Shown: positions 42,024-52,102 of the stretch, piece after piece
Layout: each line of letters starts with the position of its first letter
Position numbering within the stretch: position 1 is the first letter of the stretch
Assembly: GCF_030846195.1 (NCBI RefSeq)
Contig: NZ_JAVCWH010000005.1
Coordinates: forward strand, 1-64,000
From: Paracoccus yibinensis
GTDB taxonomy: Bacteria > Pseudomonadota > Alphaproteobacteria > Rhodobacterales > Rhodobacteraceae
Reading direction: 5' to 3'
Length of the DNA: 64,000 nt
Notes under the pieces: model-generated
The model's input: only the letters and a program-made list of their open reading frames with translations
Databases searched by the model: none
What the model was told of the DNA's origin: nothing
Made by a program: the position numbers and the translations under genes

Positions 42024-43186
42024 TGGATACCGGCCCGGTCGCGAAGGAGGGCGCCATCGGGCCGGTGGCCGTGCAGGCCGACCGCGGACAGGCCGATTGC
42101 GGCCGGATCCTGCTGGACGGCCTGCGCGGAGCCGATCCGGGCCTGGTCCTGATCTTCGGCGCGGATGGCGCCGAACTTGCCGCGCTTGACGCGGTGCTGC
42201 GCGCGGGCCTGCCCGACGGTTGCCTGATCGCGGGATGTTCGTCCGCCGGCGAGATCGGCCCGTCGGGCTATGCCTCGGGCAGCATCGTGGCGATCGGCTT
42301 TCCCGCGGCCCATTTCCGGGCCTCGGCCCTGATCCTGCCGAACCTGGATGCCCTGCCGGTATCGGACTGGATGGCGGCGCTGCGCCGGTTGCAGGCAGGA
42401 TTCGGCCCCGATCCGCAACGGGCGCTGTTCGGGCTGTTGCTGGTCGATGGGCTGGCGGGGCAGGAAGACGTGCTGGTCGCCACCATCGACGCGGCCCTGC
42501 CATCCGTTCCCACCCTTGGCGGGTCTGCGGGCGACGGGCTATCCTTCCAGCAGACCTGGCTGCTGGCGCAGGGACAGGTCATCACCAATGCCGCCGTCTT
42601 CCTGCTGGTCGAAACCGATCTAGCCGTCAGCGAGGTGACCTTCGCCCATTTCAGCCCCACCGCTACCCGCGTCGTGGTGACGGCGGCGATCCCCGAAAAG
42701 CGCCGCATCCTGGAACTGAATGCCGAACCCGCGGCCGAGGAATATGCCCGCCTGACCGGGATCGCGCCCGATGCGCTGACACCCAGCGAATTCGCCCGCC
42801 ACCCCCTGCTGCTGCGGATGGGCCGCCATCACCACGTCAGGGCCATCAGCGCCCAGACAGCCGATGGCGGGCTGTCCCTGATGTCGGCCATCGACACCGG
42901 CACTGTCCTGACCCTTGGGCGGGCCGAGGACATGACCCAGGGTTTCGCCGAGGCGCTGGCCTCCCTTCCCCGTCCGCCGCTGATGGTGCTGGGCTTCGAC
43001 TGCATCCTGCGCAGGCTGGCCCTGGAACGCGAGGGGCTGCACGACCAGATGTCGGAACTGCTGGCGCGCTATCGGGTCGCGGGCTTCAACACCTATGGCG
43101 AACAGCACAGCGGGATGCATGTGAACCAGACCTTCGTGGGCCTGGCCTTCATGCCCAATACGGACGCGCCCGCCCATGCTTCGTGA
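42023..43186 (+). CDS. FIST-domain signal transduction protein
   Basis: A 387-residue cytoplasmic protein with a FIST N domain (DPGLVLIFGADGAELAALDA, LIAGCSSAGEIGPSGYASGS) and FIST C domain (MHVNQTFVGLAFMP at the end, GFDCILRRLALEREGL). FIST domains are thought to bind small ligands and usually feed histidine kinases. It overlaps the regulator gene by 1 nt and the kinase gene by 11 nt, so it is probably the sensory subunit of that kinase. No membrane segment is seen. Confidence 0.9.
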   Translation: MDTGPVAKEGAIGPVAVQADRGQADCGRILLDGLRGADPGLVLIFGADGAELAALDAVLRAGLPDGCLIAGCSSAGEIGPSGYASGSIVAIGFPAAHFRASALILPNLDALPVSDWMAALRRLQAGFGPDPQRALFGLLLVDGLAGQEDVLVATIDAALPSVPTLGGSAGDGLSFQQTWLLAQGQVITNAAVFLLVETDLAVSEVTFAHFSPTATRVVVTAAIPEKRRILELNAEPAAEEYARLTGIAPDALTPSEFARHPLLLRMGRHHHVRAISAQTADGGLSLMSAIDTGTVLTLGRAEDMTQGFAEALASLPRPPLMVLGFDCILRRLALEREGLHDQMSELLARYRVAGFNTYGEQHSGMHVNQTFVGLAFMPNTDAPAHAS

Positions 43187-44498
43187 CGATGACGGGCCGG
43201 AACGCCGGGTCGAAAAGCTGTCCCGGATCAACCAGGTGCTGATCGACCGCATCGACCGGCTGGAGGAATCGCGCGGTTCCGCCTGGTCGATGTTCCAGGC
43301 GGCCGTCGCCCTGGAACAAGAGGTGATGGTCCGCACCCGCGATCTGGAACGCGCCCTGGCGGATCTGTCGCAGCGCAACCGCGAACTGGCCGTCGCCCGC
43401 GCATCGGCGGAAGAAGCCAACAGGTCCAAGACCCGGTTCCTGCGGGCCGCCAGCCACGACCTGCTGCAACCCCTGTCGGCGGCGCGGCTGTTTCTGGCGG
43501 CCCTGGCCGACACGCCCCTGAACGAACATCAGCGCGAACTGACCGACCGTCTTTCGGGCGCCTTCGAATCGGTGGAACAGCTGATGCACGCGGTGCTGGA
43601 CATTTCCCGCCTGGACAGCCAGCGGATCGAGTTTCATCGCCAGCCCGTGCCTCTTGGCGATCTGTTCCGAAAACTGGCCATCGAATACGCGCCCCTGGCC
43701 GAGGCGAAGAACCTGCGTTTGTCCTTCGTGCCGACCGACGCGGTCGTGGAAAGCGATCCGGTCTTTCTGCGCCGCATTGCGCAGAATCTGGTGTCGAACG
43801 CGATCAAGTACACCCACCGGGGCGGCGTGGTCGTGGGGGCGCGACGGCGCGGACCTTTGTGCTGGCTTTGCGTCTATGACACGGGCGTGGGTATCCCCGC
43901 GGTGGACCGCAACCGGATATTCGACGAATTCCAGCGCCTTGGAAACGATGCGCGCACGCCGGGCATGGGGCTGGGCCTGTCCATCGTGCGACGTGCCTGC
44001 GCCAAGCTGGACCACCCGATCCGCCTGGATTCCGAGGCGATGCGCGGCACCGTTTTCCGTGTCGGACTGCCGCTGGTCCAGCAGGCCAACCGCCCCGGTC
44101 CCGACCAGCCCGCCCGTTCCACCCTGCCCCTGCGCGGCCGCGTCGCCCTGGTGGTGGAAAACGACCACGGCATGCAGCGCGGATACGAGATGATCCTGCG
44201 CGACCGCCTTGGCATGGTCGCCCGCGTGACCGGCGGCACGGCCGAGGCTCTGGCGACCATGGGCGACGACCCGCCCGACGTGATCCTGGCCGATTACAAC
44301 CTGGAAAACGGCGATACCGGCGTCCAGGCCATCGCGGCGCTGCGCCAGTCGGCGGGCCAGGCCATACCGGCGGTGATGATCACGGCCCATCGCGATCCCC
44401 AGATCGCCCGCAGTTGCGCGGCGATGCATGTGCATCTGATGGAAAAGCCCGTCCGCCCCATCGAACTGGCCGAAATGTTGGGCGGGATCCTGGGGTGA
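43176..44498 (+). CDS. Soluble hybrid histidine kinase (NahK/ErcS'-like)
   Basis: A 440-residue kinase without membrane segments. Residues 10-85 form a coiled coil (EKLSRINQVLIDRIDRLEES). The dimerisation helix has His94 in LRAASHDLLQPLSAARLF, the variant typical of NahK/ErcS'-type kinases. The ATPase domain has N-box QNLVSNAIKYTHRGG and glycine boxes DTGVGIP and MGLGLSIV. A C-terminal receiver carries the acceptor Asp in VILADYNLENGDTG. It begins inside the end of the FIST gene. In pseudomonads, a FIST protein with this kinase type regulates PQQ ethanol oxidation, which matches this setting. Confidence 0.9.
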   Translation: MLRDDDGPERRVEKLSRINQVLIDRIDRLEESRGSAWSMFQAAVALEQEVMVRTRDLERALADLSQRNRELAVARASAEEANRSKTRFLRAASHDLLQPLSAARLFLAALADTPLNEHQRELTDRLSGAFESVEQLMHAVLDISRLDSQRIEFHRQPVPLGDLFRKLAIEYAPLAEAKNLRLSFVPTDAVVESDPVFLRRIAQNLVSNAIKYTHRGGVVVGARRRGPLCWLCVYDTGVGIPAVDRNRIFDEFQRLGNDARTPGMGLGLSIVRRACAKLDHPIRLDSEAMRGTVFRVGLPLVQQANRPGPDQPARSTLPLRGRVALVVENDHGMQRGYEMILRDRLGMVARVTGGTAEALATMGDDPPDVILADYNLENGDTGVQAIAALRQSAGQAIPAVMITAHRDPQIARSCAAMHVHLMEKPVRPIELAEMLGGILG

Positions 44499-44595
44499 CC
44501 TGGATGATCTGCGACCAAAGGCCGAGGGATCGGGGGCTGGGCTTGTCCCCGGCCACCGCCTTGGCAACTCTGACACCGCATGTGGGAGGAATACC

Positions 44596-45213
44596 ATGAG
44601 AAAAGCCATTGCCGCGGCCCTGTGGCTGGGCCTGTCCGCGCTGACAACCGGCCATGCCCTGGCGGGCGAGGCCGGGGATGCCGTCTTCGCCGAACGCGGC
44701 CCCTGGTCGCTGGACGGTCAGGAACTGCAATGGTCCGTCCATGTTGAGGGACCGGATGCGCCGGGCTTTCTGCGCGTCAACGACGGCAGCGTGATCCTGG
44801 CCGAGGCCATCGATCCGTCCGACCAGCAGCCGGTCCTGCAACTGACCCAGAAGACCGACACCCGGACCCGCCAGATCGGGCCTTTCCCGATTTCGGGCGG
44901 CGATCCGGTGCTGACCTTCTTTCTGGAACAGACGGCCCGCGACATGGCGGGGCTGACCGGCGGCAGCCCGCATTACATCCGCAACCGCATCAAGGACGCG
45001 CTGTTCCGCGGCGGCCAGATCACCCGGCAGGGCGAGGCATCGGTCGCCACCTTCACCCCCTTTGCCGAAGATCCGAATGCGGCACGCATGGGCGGGTTCC
45101 AGACGCTGACCCTGACCTTCGTCCTGGGCGATCCCAAGCAGCCGATCCGCGAATTGCGCGCCGAAACCCAAGGCGCGCAGCCCGGCTATCTGAACCGGAT
45201 GGCCTTGCAATGA
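44596..45213 (+). CDS. Exported protein of unknown function in the quinoprotein locus
   Basis: A 205-residue protein with a clear signal peptide (MRKAIAAALWLGLSALTTG, cleavage after ALA near residue 23) and AGGAATA upstream of the ATG. The mature part has no Cys and no family I recognise; it has acidic, beta-rich sequence such as LQLTQKTDTRTRQIGPFPIS and FFLEQTARDMAGL. It starts 97 bp after the kinase gene and overlaps the next small gene by 4 nt, so the two are made together in the periplasm. Probably part of quinoprotein function by position only. Confidence 0.7.
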   Translation: MRKAIAAALWLGLSALTTGHALAGEAGDAVFAERGPWSLDGQELQWSVHVEGPDAPGFLRVNDGSVILAEAIDPSDQQPVLQLTQKTDTRTRQIGPFPISGGDPVLTFFLEQTARDMAGLTGGSPHYIRNRIKDALFRGGQITRQGEASVATFTPFAEDPNAARMGGFQTLTLTFVLGDPKQPIRELRAETQGAQPGYLNRMALQ

Positions 45214-45551
45214 TGCTGCGTCTGATCGCGCTTGGCACGGCCCTGGCTGCGGCCGCCCCGGCCCATGCGCAGGCGGTGAACGATTATCCGACCAACGCGC
45301 GGGCGGAATATGTCTTTGCCTGCATGGCCACGAACGGCCAGACCCGCGACATGCTGGACCGCTGTTCCTGCGCCATCGACCAGATCGCCGAAGTCCTGCC
45401 CTACGAGGATTACGTCCAGGCCGAGACCGTCCTGCGGATGCAGCAGACCACCGGCGAACGGTCCGGCATGTTCAAGAGCATGGCCCAGATGACCGAGATC
45501 GTGGCCGGGCTGAAGCGCGCCGAGGCCGAGGCCGAAATCCTGTGCTTCTGA
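45210..45551 (+). CDS. Small exported cysteine-containing protein
   Basis: A 113-residue protein with a signal peptide (MMLRLIALGTALAAAAPAHA). The mature part has four Cys: FACMATNG, DRCSCAID and the C-terminal ILCF, so disulfides are likely in the periplasm. No family recognised. It overlaps the preceding gene by 4 nt and ends 51 bp before the convergent ubiB stop. Confidence 0.7.
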   Translation: MMLRLIALGTALAAAAPAHAQAVNDYPTNARAEYVFACMATNGQTRDMLDRCSCAIDQIAEVLPYEDYVQAETVLRMQQTTGERSGMFKSMAQMTEIVAGLKRAEAEAEILCF

Positions 45552-45601
45552 GCCATCCCTTCGCCCGGTAAGTAACGGGCAGGCCGATCGACCGGCCCCT
45601 G

Positions 45602-47140
45602 TCAGACCAGCGCCATCCCCAGGGCCGCCCCCGCCCCCAGCGCCAGCACCACCGCCAGCCAGACCGGCGCGCCGCGCCGGACCAGAATGGGCTGGACCGG
45701 GCGCGCATCCTCGGGGTGGGCGCGTTCCCACAGGGCCTGTTCCACGATGCGCGGCAGAAGCGGGCCATATCGTCCAACGGTCTGCGCCACGCGCGCCATG
45801 TCGCCCGCCAGCGCCTTGGGTCCGATGTTCGACCGGATGTAGTCGGACACCACGGGCTTGGCCGCGTCCCAGATGTTCAGCTGCGGATCGACCGACCGGG
45901 CAACACCTTCGACCACGACCATGGTGCGTTGCAGCAGGATCAGCTGCGTCTGCGTCTGCATCCCGAAGCGTTCCGTCACCTCGAACAGATAGGCCAGCAG
46001 GTTTGCCATCGAAATCCGGCTGGCATCGGCACCGAAGATCGGTTCCCCCACCGCGCGCAGGGCGCGGGCGAACTGCGCCTCGTCCCGGTCGCGGGGAACA
46101 TAGCCCGCCTCGAAATGGACGCGGGCGACGCGGCGGTAATCGCGCTGGATGAAGCCATACAGGATCTCGGCATAGATGCGGCGGGTGTATTCGTCGATCT
46201 CGCCCATGATGCCGAAGTCATAGGCCAGCACGTCGCCATTCGCCGCGACCTTCAGGTTGCCGTGATGCATGTCGGCATGGAAGAAGCCGTCGCGCAGCGC
46301 GTGCTGCAGGAAAAGCTGGATCACCCGCGCGGCGATCCGGGTGGTGTCATGGCCCGCCGCGACCAGTGCGGCGCGATCGCCCATCGGCAGCCCTTCCGCC
46401 CAATCGGACGTCAGCACCCGGCGCGAGGACAGGTGCCAGTGCGGCTGGGGAATGGCAAAGCCCGCGTCGCCCTTGGTGTTTTCCGCAAATTCGGACGCAT
46501 TGGCGGCTTCCAGCCGCATGTCCTGTTCGGCGGTCACGGTGGATTCGAAATGGCGCACCACCTGACGCGGGCGCAGGCGGCGGCTGCCGGGCGACAGGAA
46601 TTCGATGATGCCTGCGGCAAAATAAAAGGCGTCGATGTCGCGGCGGAAGGCGCCGGCGATGCCGGGGCGCAGCACCTTGACCGCGACCTCCTGCCCCGTC
46701 TCGCGGATCCGCGCGCGGTGGACCTGGGCGATGGACGCCGCCGCCACGGGTTCGGAAAACTCCGAAAACAGCTGACCCATCGGCTGGCGCAGGTCGGCCT
46801 GGATGATGTCCTTGGCAATCTCGGTCGGGAAAGCCGGCAGGCGGTCCTGCAGCATCCGCAACTGCTGGGCCATCTCGACGCCCACAACATCGGCGCGGGT
46901 GGACAGGATCTGTCCGAACTTGATGTAGGCAGGGCCAAGCGCGGTGATGGCCCGCGTGATCGGCGGCAGGTTCGGATCGCCCTTGTAGCCCAGCCAGCGG
47001 AACGGCCAGCCCAGGACGCGGGCCGCGATCCGCAGGCGGGGCGGCGCCTCGACTGCGTCAAGGACGGCGCTCATGGCGCCGGTGCGTTCGAAGGTGGCGC
47101 CCGTGCGGATCAGGCGCAAAAGGTTATGCGGACCCCTCAC
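45602..47140 (-). CDS. ubiB: Ubiquinone biosynthesis kinase-like protein UbiB
   Basis: A 512-residue ABC1/ADCK-family atypical kinase needed for ubiquinone synthesis. Visible are the KxGQ motif ([20 protein letters not shown]), the Ala-rich loop [22 protein letters not shown] and the catalytic region [10 protein letters not shown] with [11 protein letters not shown]-terminal hydrophobic helix ([18 protein letters not shown]) anchors it in the membrane. It overlaps ubiE by 4 nt and follows it in one operon, the usual alphaproteobacterial order. Confidence 0.95.
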   Translation of the reverse strand: MRGPHNLLRLIRTGATFERTGAMSAVLDAVEAPPRLRIAARVLGWPFRWLGYKGDPNLPPITRAITALGPAYIKFGQILSTRADVVGVEMAQQLRMLQDRLPAFPTEIAKDIIQADLRQPMGQLFSEFSEPVAAASIAQVHRARIRETGQEVAVKVLRPGIAGAFRRDIDAFYFAAGIIEFLSPGSRRLRPRQVVRHFESTVTAEQDMRLEAANASEFAENTKGDAGFAIPQPHWHLSSRRVLTSDWAEGLPMGDRAALVAAGHDTTRIAARVIQLFLQHALRDGFFHADMHHGNLKVAANGDVLAYDFGIMGEIDEYTRRIYAEILYGFIQRDYRRVARVHFEAGYVPRDRDEAQFARALRAVGEPIFGADASRISMANLLAYLFEVTERFGMQTQTQLILLQRTMVVVEGVARSVDPQLNIWDAAKPVVSDYIRSNIGPKALAGDMARVAQTVGRYGPLLPRIVEQALWERAHPEDARPVQPILVRRGAPVWLAVVLALGAGAALGMALV

Positions 47141-47883
47141 AGCTTCCAGCCCGAATGCAGCGCAGCGATCCCCATCGACAGGTTGCGGTATTGCACGCGA
47201 TCAAAGCCCGCCGCGCGGATCATGTCGGCGAAGCTGTCCTGGTCGGGAAACTTGCGGATCGATTCGACCAGGTATTGATAGCTGTCGCGATCCCCCGTCA
47301 CCGCCTGGCCCATCGCCGGAATGACGTTGAAGCTGTAGCGGTCATAGGCCCATTGCATCGCGGGCACCGGGATCTGGCTGAATTCCAGCACCATCAGCCG
47401 CCCGCCGGGCTTGAGGACGCGGTAAGCCTCGGCCAGGGCGTCGGGAATCCGGGTGACGTTACGGATGCCGAAGCTGATCGTATATCGGTCGAAGCTGTTG
47501 TCGGCAAAGGGCAGCGCCATCGCATCGCCCGTGACCCAGGACAGCCTGTCGCCCTTTTCCACCGCATCGGCACGCTTGCGCCCCTCGACCAGCATGGATT
47601 CGGTCATGTCGCAGACGGTGACGCGGGCCGCCGGCGCGCGGTCCAGAAAGCGGAAGGCCACGTCGCCCGTCCCGCCCGCCACGTCCAGAAGGTGCTGGCC
47701 GTCGCGCGGGGCCAGCCAGTCCATCATCGCGTTCTTCCAGACCCGATGGATGCCCGCGCTCATCAGGTCGTTCATCAGGTCATAGCGGCTGGCGACCGAT
47801 GAAAAGACCCCGTGGACCATCCCGGCCTTGGCATCCTCGTCCACGGTCTGGAAACCGAAATGGGTCTGCTTCTTGTCGCTCAT
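47137..47883 (-). CDS. ubiE: Ubiquinone/menaquinone C-methyltransferase UbiE
   Basis: A 248-residue SAM-dependent C-methyltransferase of ubiquinone synthesis. The SAM site is in [20 protein letters not shown]; other family motifs are [40 protein letters not shown] and [19 protein letters not shown]. Divergent from mutM with about 76 bp between starts. Co-transcribed with ubiB. Confidence 0.96.
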   Translation of the reverse strand: MSDKKQTHFGFQTVDEDAKAGMVHGVFSSVASRYDLMNDLMSAGIHRVWKNAMMDWLAPRDGQHLLDVAGGTGDVAFRFLDRAPAARVTVCDMTESMLVEGRKRADAVEKGDRLSWVTGDAMALPFADNSFDRYTISFGIRNVTRIPDALAEAYRVLKPGGRLMVLEFSQIPVPAMQWAYDRYSFNVIPAMGQAVTGDRDSYQYLVESIRKFPDQDSFADMIRAAGFDRVQYRNLSMGIAALHSGWKL

Positions 47884-47959
47884 GCCGCTTGCCGATCCGC
47901 TGTTTCATCGCCAGATAAGCCCGACGCATCGGCCGCACAATGCAGCGAAAGGTCCGGGA

Positions 47960-48805
47960 TTGCCAGAACTGCCCGAAGTCGAAACCGTCCGCCGCGGCCT
48001 GTTGCCGCACCTGGAAGGACAACGCATCGCCCGGGCCGAGGTTCGCCGCCCCGACCTGCGATGGCCGCTGCCGGTCGATCTGGTGCAGGTGCTGACCGGG
48101 GCCACGATCACCGCGCTGCGGCGGCGGTCGAAATATCTGCTGGCGGATCTGGACCGGGGCGGCACGCTGCTGATGCATCTGGGGATGTCGGGGCGGATGC
48201 TGGTCCAGGGCGGCAGCCTTGGCGATTTCCACCGCGATCCGGCGATCTTGCCGCGCCACGACCATGTGGTGCTGGTGACGGACGCGGGCGCGACCATCAC
48301 CTTCAACGACGCCCGCCGCTTCGGCATGGTGGACCTGATCCGCGAGGGGACGGCGCATCCGCTGCTGGATCACCTGGGGCCGGAGCCTTTCGAGGACGCC
48401 TTCTCGCCTGCTTACCTTGCCGCCGCCTTCGCGGGCCGCAAGGTTCCGGTCAAGCAGGCGCTGCTGGATCAGCGCATCGTCGCGGGCCTGGGCAACATCT
48501 ATGTCAGCGAGGCGCTGCACCGCGCAGGCATCGACCCGCGCCGGGCGGCGGGGCGCATCGGGGCCGCGCGCATCGCCGCGCTTGTGGGCCATATCCGCGA
48601 CGTGCTGACGGACGCCATCGCGGCGGGCGGGTCCAGCCTGCGCGACCACCGGCAGGCCACGGGTGAATTGGGCTATTTCCAGCACAGTTTCCGCGTTTAT
48701 GACCGCGAGGGCGCGCCCTGCCCCACGCCCGGCTGCACCGGCACCATCCGCCGCATCGTGCAGGGCGGGCGGTCCAGCTTCTTCTGTCCGGCGTGCCAGC
48801 GGTAG
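47960..48805 (+). CDS. mutM: Formamidopyrimidine-DNA glycosylase
   Basis: A 281-residue base-excision enzyme removing 8-oxoguanine and formamidopyrimidines. I place the start at TTG 47960 because the mature protein must begin [13 protein letters not shown], with Pro as the catalytic N-terminus and Glu next; the frame is open upstream but without family sequence. Visible too are the beta-clamp Lys in [24 protein letters not shown] (helix-2-turn-helix) and the zinc finger [10 protein letters not shown] with FFCPACQR. Confidence 0.95.
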   Translation: MPELPEVETVRRGLLPHLEGQRIARAEVRRPDLRWPLPVDLVQVLTGATITALRRRSKYLLADLDRGGTLLMHLGMSGRMLVQGGSLGDFHRDPAILPRHDHVVLVTDAGATITFNDARRFGMVDLIREGTAHPLLDHLGPEPFEDAFSPAYLAAAFAGRKVPVKQALLDQRIVAGLGNIYVSEALHRAGIDPRRAAGRIGAARIAALVGHIRDVLTDAIAAGGSSLRDHRQATGELGYFQHSFRVYDREGAPCPTPGCTGTIRRIVQGGRSSFFCPACQR

Positions 48806-48873
48806 GCCGCTTGGCTTTCCGGCGCGGCTTTTGATAGGGTCCGCCGAAATGTCTTTGCAATGGGGACGCCGCC

Positions 48874-49650
48874 ATGGCCTATGAAACCATCATCGTCGAG
48901 ATCGAGGACAGCGTCGCCCTGATCCGGCTGAACCGCCCCGAGGCGCTGAATGCGCTGAACACCGCGCTGATCACGGAACTGGGCCAGGCTCTGGCAGATG
49001 CCGACCGCAACGACAAGATCCGCTGCGTGGTCCTGACCGGCAGCGAAAAGGCCTTTGCCGCCGGCGCCGACATCAAGGAGATGTCCACCAAGACCTTTGT
49101 GGACGCCTATGACGAGGATCTGTTCGGCGCCAAGATCGACGCCATCACCCGCATCCGCAAGCCGATCATCGCCGCCGTCAGTGGCTATGCCCTGGGCGGG
49201 GGATGCGAGCTGGCGATGATCTGCGACTTCATCATCGCCGCCGACACCGCCAAGTTCGGCCAGCCGGAAATCAACCTGGGCGTCATCGCCGGCATCGGCG
49301 GCACGCAGCGGCTGACCCGCTTCGTGGGCAAGTCCAAGGCCATGGACATGCACCTGACCGGCCGCTTCATGGACGCGGCCGAGGCGGAACGGTCAGGCCT
49401 GGTCAGCCGCGTGGTGCCCGCCGCCAAGCTGATCCCCGAGGCCATGGCCGCCGCCCGCAAGATCGCCGAGAAATCGCAGATCTCGGTCAAGGCCGCCAAG
49501 GAAACGGTGAACCGCGCCTACGAGACGACCATGACCGAAGGCATCCTGTTCGAGCGCCGCAACTTCCAGGCGCTGTTCTCGACCGAGGACCAGAAGGAAG
49601 GCATGGCCGCCTTCCTGGAAAAACGCGAACCGCAGTTCCGCGACCGCTGA
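48874..49650 (+). CDS. Enoyl-CoA hydratase
   Basis: A 258-residue crotonase-family protein. Oxyanion-hole residues are in [10 protein letters not shown] and [15 protein letters not shown]; catalytic Glu residues lie in [20 protein letters not shown], matching true short-chain enoyl-CoA hydratases of beta-oxidation or amino-acid degradation. Starts 68 bp after mutM and is probably its own unit. Confidence 0.92.
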   Translation: MAYETIIVEIEDSVALIRLNRPEALNALNTALITELGQALADADRNDKIRCVVLTGSEKAFAAGADIKEMSTKTFVDAYDEDLFGAKIDAITRIRKPIIAAVSGYALGGGCELAMICDFIIAADTAKFGQPEINLGVIAGIGGTQRLTRFVGKSKAMDMHLTGRFMDAAEAERSGLVSRVVPAAKLIPEAMAAARKIAEKSQISVKAAKETVNRAYETTMTEGILFERRNFQALFSTEDQKEGMAAFLEKREPQFRDR

Positions 49651-49730
49651 TTTTTCCCTTTCCTTGGCGGGCCATTTGCCCTATACGCCCCGGCTTACAT
49701 GCGCGTGGGCCCGCTTAGGCAAGAATCATG

Positions 49731-49751
49731 ACCGCTTCCCGCTGAAGCGGT
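49731..49751 (+). other. Hairpin upstream of rpsT
   Basis: ACCGCTTC (49731-49738) pairs with GAAGCGGT (49744-49751) around a 5-nt loop, 56 bp before the rpsT ATG. It is followed by TCCTTGGGTCTTTT. It could be a weak terminator for the enoyl-CoA hydratase gene or a leader element of rpsT. Confidence 0.4.
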
Positions 49752-49806
49752 TCCTTGGGTCTTTTGCGCGAACGAAACGCTGAAAGACCGATAGGATCCA
49801 GAACCC

Positions 49807-50076
49807 ATGGCCAATACGCCCCAATCCAAGAAACGCGCCCGCCAGATCGAACGTCGCACCGAGGTCAACAAGGCCCGCCGCTCGCGCATCCGCACCTTCC
49901 TGCGCAAGGTGGAAGAAGCCATCGCCTCGGGCAATGCCGACGCGGCCAAGACGGCGCTGCAGGCGGCCCAGCCCGAACTGATGCGCGGCGTGACCAAGGG
50001 CGTGGTCCACAAGAATACTGCATCGCGGAAAATCTCGCGCCTGGCGTCGCGCGTGAAGGCACTGTCGGCGGTCTGA
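49807..50076 (+). CDS. rpsT: 30S ribosomal protein S20
   Basis: An 89-residue basic ribosomal protein beginning [20 protein letters not shown], with the family-typical helical body and [20 protein letters not shown] near the C-terminus. Placed directly before dnaA, a common rhodobacterial order. A strong terminator follows at 50141-50177. Confidence 0.97.
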   Translation: MANTPQSKKRARQIERRTEVNKARRSRIRTFLRKVEEAIASGNADAAKTALQAAQPELMRGVTKGVVHKNTASRKISRLASRVKALSAV

Positions 50077-50140
50077 TCCTTGCGCCCCTCGGGGGCGGAA
50101 TCCGCTTGAAATCATGGCCCCGCCAAGGGCGATTCCAGAC

Positions 50141-50177
50141 ATCGGGTGCGGTTCCTTGCCGCGCCCGATTTTTCTTT
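50141..50177 (+). terminator. Intrinsic terminator of rpsT
   Basis: ATCGGGTGCGG (50141-50151) pairs with CCGCGCCCGAT (50159-50169), one G-U pair, 7-nt loop, then TTTTTCTTT. It lies 65 bp after the rpsT stop. Confidence 0.85.
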
Positions 50178-50633
50178 GCCGCAGCTGCGAAATGTGGCAA
50201 AAATGCCTACATATCAAGGCGTTCAAGATTCTTTCCTTTTGAGTCAAGGACCTCGCAGATTCGATTTCGCAAAGCCCCTGTCAAGCGCAGAGTTCGGTTG
50301 CAGCCCAAGCGGCGCCATGGATAACCTGATGATGCGATTCACGTCGCTGTGTTGGGGACGGGCCGGTCGGGCTGCGGATTTTTCCGCATCGACAGGTCGG
50401 GCACCGGGGCAACAGGCGCCCCGCAAGCCCTCGGGATTCTTGCAGACGGCTGCCACTGGCTGCATGGAAGCTCGTGTCTAGGATTGGAATTCGGGCGCAA
50501 GCCTCGTCATGTGACCCTGTTTGGGCCGCAGGATGGGGTGTTGTCTGCAGTTCCATCGTCCGACCCGCGTCGCGGATCCTGTTTCGCCGGAAGGTCCGGC
50601 GAAGGCTGGGGACAGGATAGATAGGGCAAGACC
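50178..50633. other. Upstream region of dnaA; no gene, no clear origin
   Basis: About 455 bp with no supported gene. The first 80 bp are comparatively AT-rich. Looking for DnaA boxes (TTWTNCACA) I see only single imperfect matches: minus-strand TTTGCCACA at about 50193-50201 (one mismatch) and TTATCCATG at about 50317-50325 (two mismatches). It should hold the dnaA promoter; I cannot call oriC here. Confidence 0.4.
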
Positions 50634-52022
50634 ATGGACGAGATTTGGGGCCAGGCATGTGCCGCGCTTGAAACAAGCGTGGGACCGAACAACTTCAACC
50701 ATTGGATCAAGCCGTTGCGCCTGACGGGCGTGGATGCGGGAATCGCGCATTTCGCAAGCCCGACGCGCTTCATCTCGGACTGGGTGAACCGCCATTTCGC
50801 CAAGGATATCCTGGGGGAACTCAGCCGCCACGGCCAGCCGGTCGAACGGCTTCGCTTCGATGTCGTCCCGCAGACCGCGCCGGGCCGAACCCGTCCTGCC
50901 GCCACCGCTGCCGCGCCCGCGAAGCCCCTGCGCCCTGTCGCCTCGGCCGCGGCGCCCGCCTCTGCGCGGGTGGGACGCGCCGATCTGGGGGCACCGCTCG
51001 ATCCCCGCTATACCTTCGGCAATTTCGTCGTCGGAAAACCCAACGAACTGGCCCATGCTGCCGCGCGCCGTGTGGCCGAGGGGGGGCCTGTGGGTTTCAA
51101 CCCGCTGTTCCTTTATGGCGGCGTGGGCCTGGGCAAGACGCACCTGATGCATGCCATCGCCCATGACTACCAGACGCGCCATCCGATGGCGCAGGTCCTG
51201 TATCTGTCGGCCGAACAGTTCATGTACCGCTTCGTTCAGGCGCTGCGCGAAAGCTCGATCATGGATTTCAAGAGCATGTTCCGCAACGTGAACATGCTGA
51301 TGGTCGACGATGTGCAGTTCATCGCCGGCAAGGACAGCACGCAGGAGGAATTCTTCCACACCTTCAACGCCCTGGTCGATCAGGGCAAGCAGATCGTCAT
51401 TTCCGCCGATCGCGCCCCGGCCGAGATCAAGGGCCTTGAGGAACGCATCAAGTCGCGCCTGTCCTGCGGGCTGATCGTGGACCTGCATCCCACGACCTAT
51501 GAGCTGCGGCTGGGCATCCTGCAATCCAAGACCGAAGGCTTCCGCGCCCAGCAGCCGGACCTGGAAATCGGCACCGGCGTGCTGGAATTCCTGGCCAACC
51601 GCATCACCACCAACGTCCGCGTGCTGGAAGGTGCGCTGCAGCGCCTGTTTGCCCATGCCAGCCTTTTGCGCCGCGAGATCACGCTGGAAGTCGCCCAGGA
51701 ATGCCTGGCCGACATTCTGCGCACCAACGACCGCAAGATCTCGATCGACGACATCCAGCGCAAGGTGGCCGAACATTACAACATCCGCCTGGCCGACATG
51801 GTGGGCCCCAAGCGCGCCCGCAACGTCGCCCGGCCCCGGCAGATCGCCATGTATCTGGCGAAGCAGCTGACCAGCCGGTCCCTGCCCGAAATCGGCCGCC
51901 GCTTTGGCGGACGCGACCACACCACGATCATGCACGGCATCCGCAAGATCGAGGAACTGGTCACCGAGGATCAGGCCCTGGCCGAGGATGTCGCCCTTCT
52001 CAAGCGTCTGCTGGAAGCATAA
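50634..52022 (+). CDS. dnaA: Chromosomal replication initiator DnaA
   Basis: A 462-residue AAA+ initiator. Domain I begins WGQACAALETSVGPNNFNHW; domain II is a short Ala/Pro linker (about 80-115); domain III has Walker A GGVGLGKTHLMHA (162-174), Walker B MLMVDDVQFIAGK and sensor/arginine-finger regions; domain IV ends with the DNA-binding signature GGRDHTTIMHGIRKIEELV. Followed by dnaN after 80 bp. Confidence 0.98.
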   Translation: MDEIWGQACAALETSVGPNNFNHWIKPLRLTGVDAGIAHFASPTRFISDWVNRHFAKDILGELSRHGQPVERLRFDVVPQTAPGRTRPAATAAAPAKPLRPVASAAAPASARVGRADLGAPLDPRYTFGNFVVGKPNELAHAAARRVAEGGPVGFNPLFLYGGVGLGKTHLMHAIAHDYQTRHPMAQVLYLSAEQFMYRFVQALRESSIMDFKSMFRNVNMLMVDDVQFIAGKDSTQEEFFHTFNALVDQGKQIVISADRAPAEIKGLEERIKSRLSCGLIVDLHPTTYELRLGILQSKTEGFRAQQPDLEIGTGVLEFLANRITTNVRVLEGALQRLFAHASLLRREITLEVAQECLADILRTNDRKISIDDIQRKVAEHYNIRLADMVGPKRARNVARPRQIAMYLAKQLTSRSLPEIGRRFGGRDHTTIMHGIRKIEELVTEDQALAEDVALLKRLLEA

Positions 52023-52102
52023 GCGACTTGTGAGGGCGCGCCGGTCTGGTTACAAATCAGGTCCGTTCACGGGCCGGATGGCCGAAGGCACAGGGAAAAG
52101 CG

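Noticed and set aside
50178..50633. Chromosomal origin in the dnaA upstream region
   Set aside because: Only isolated imperfect DnaA-box matches and no box cluster; oriC in this group is not always beside dnaA.
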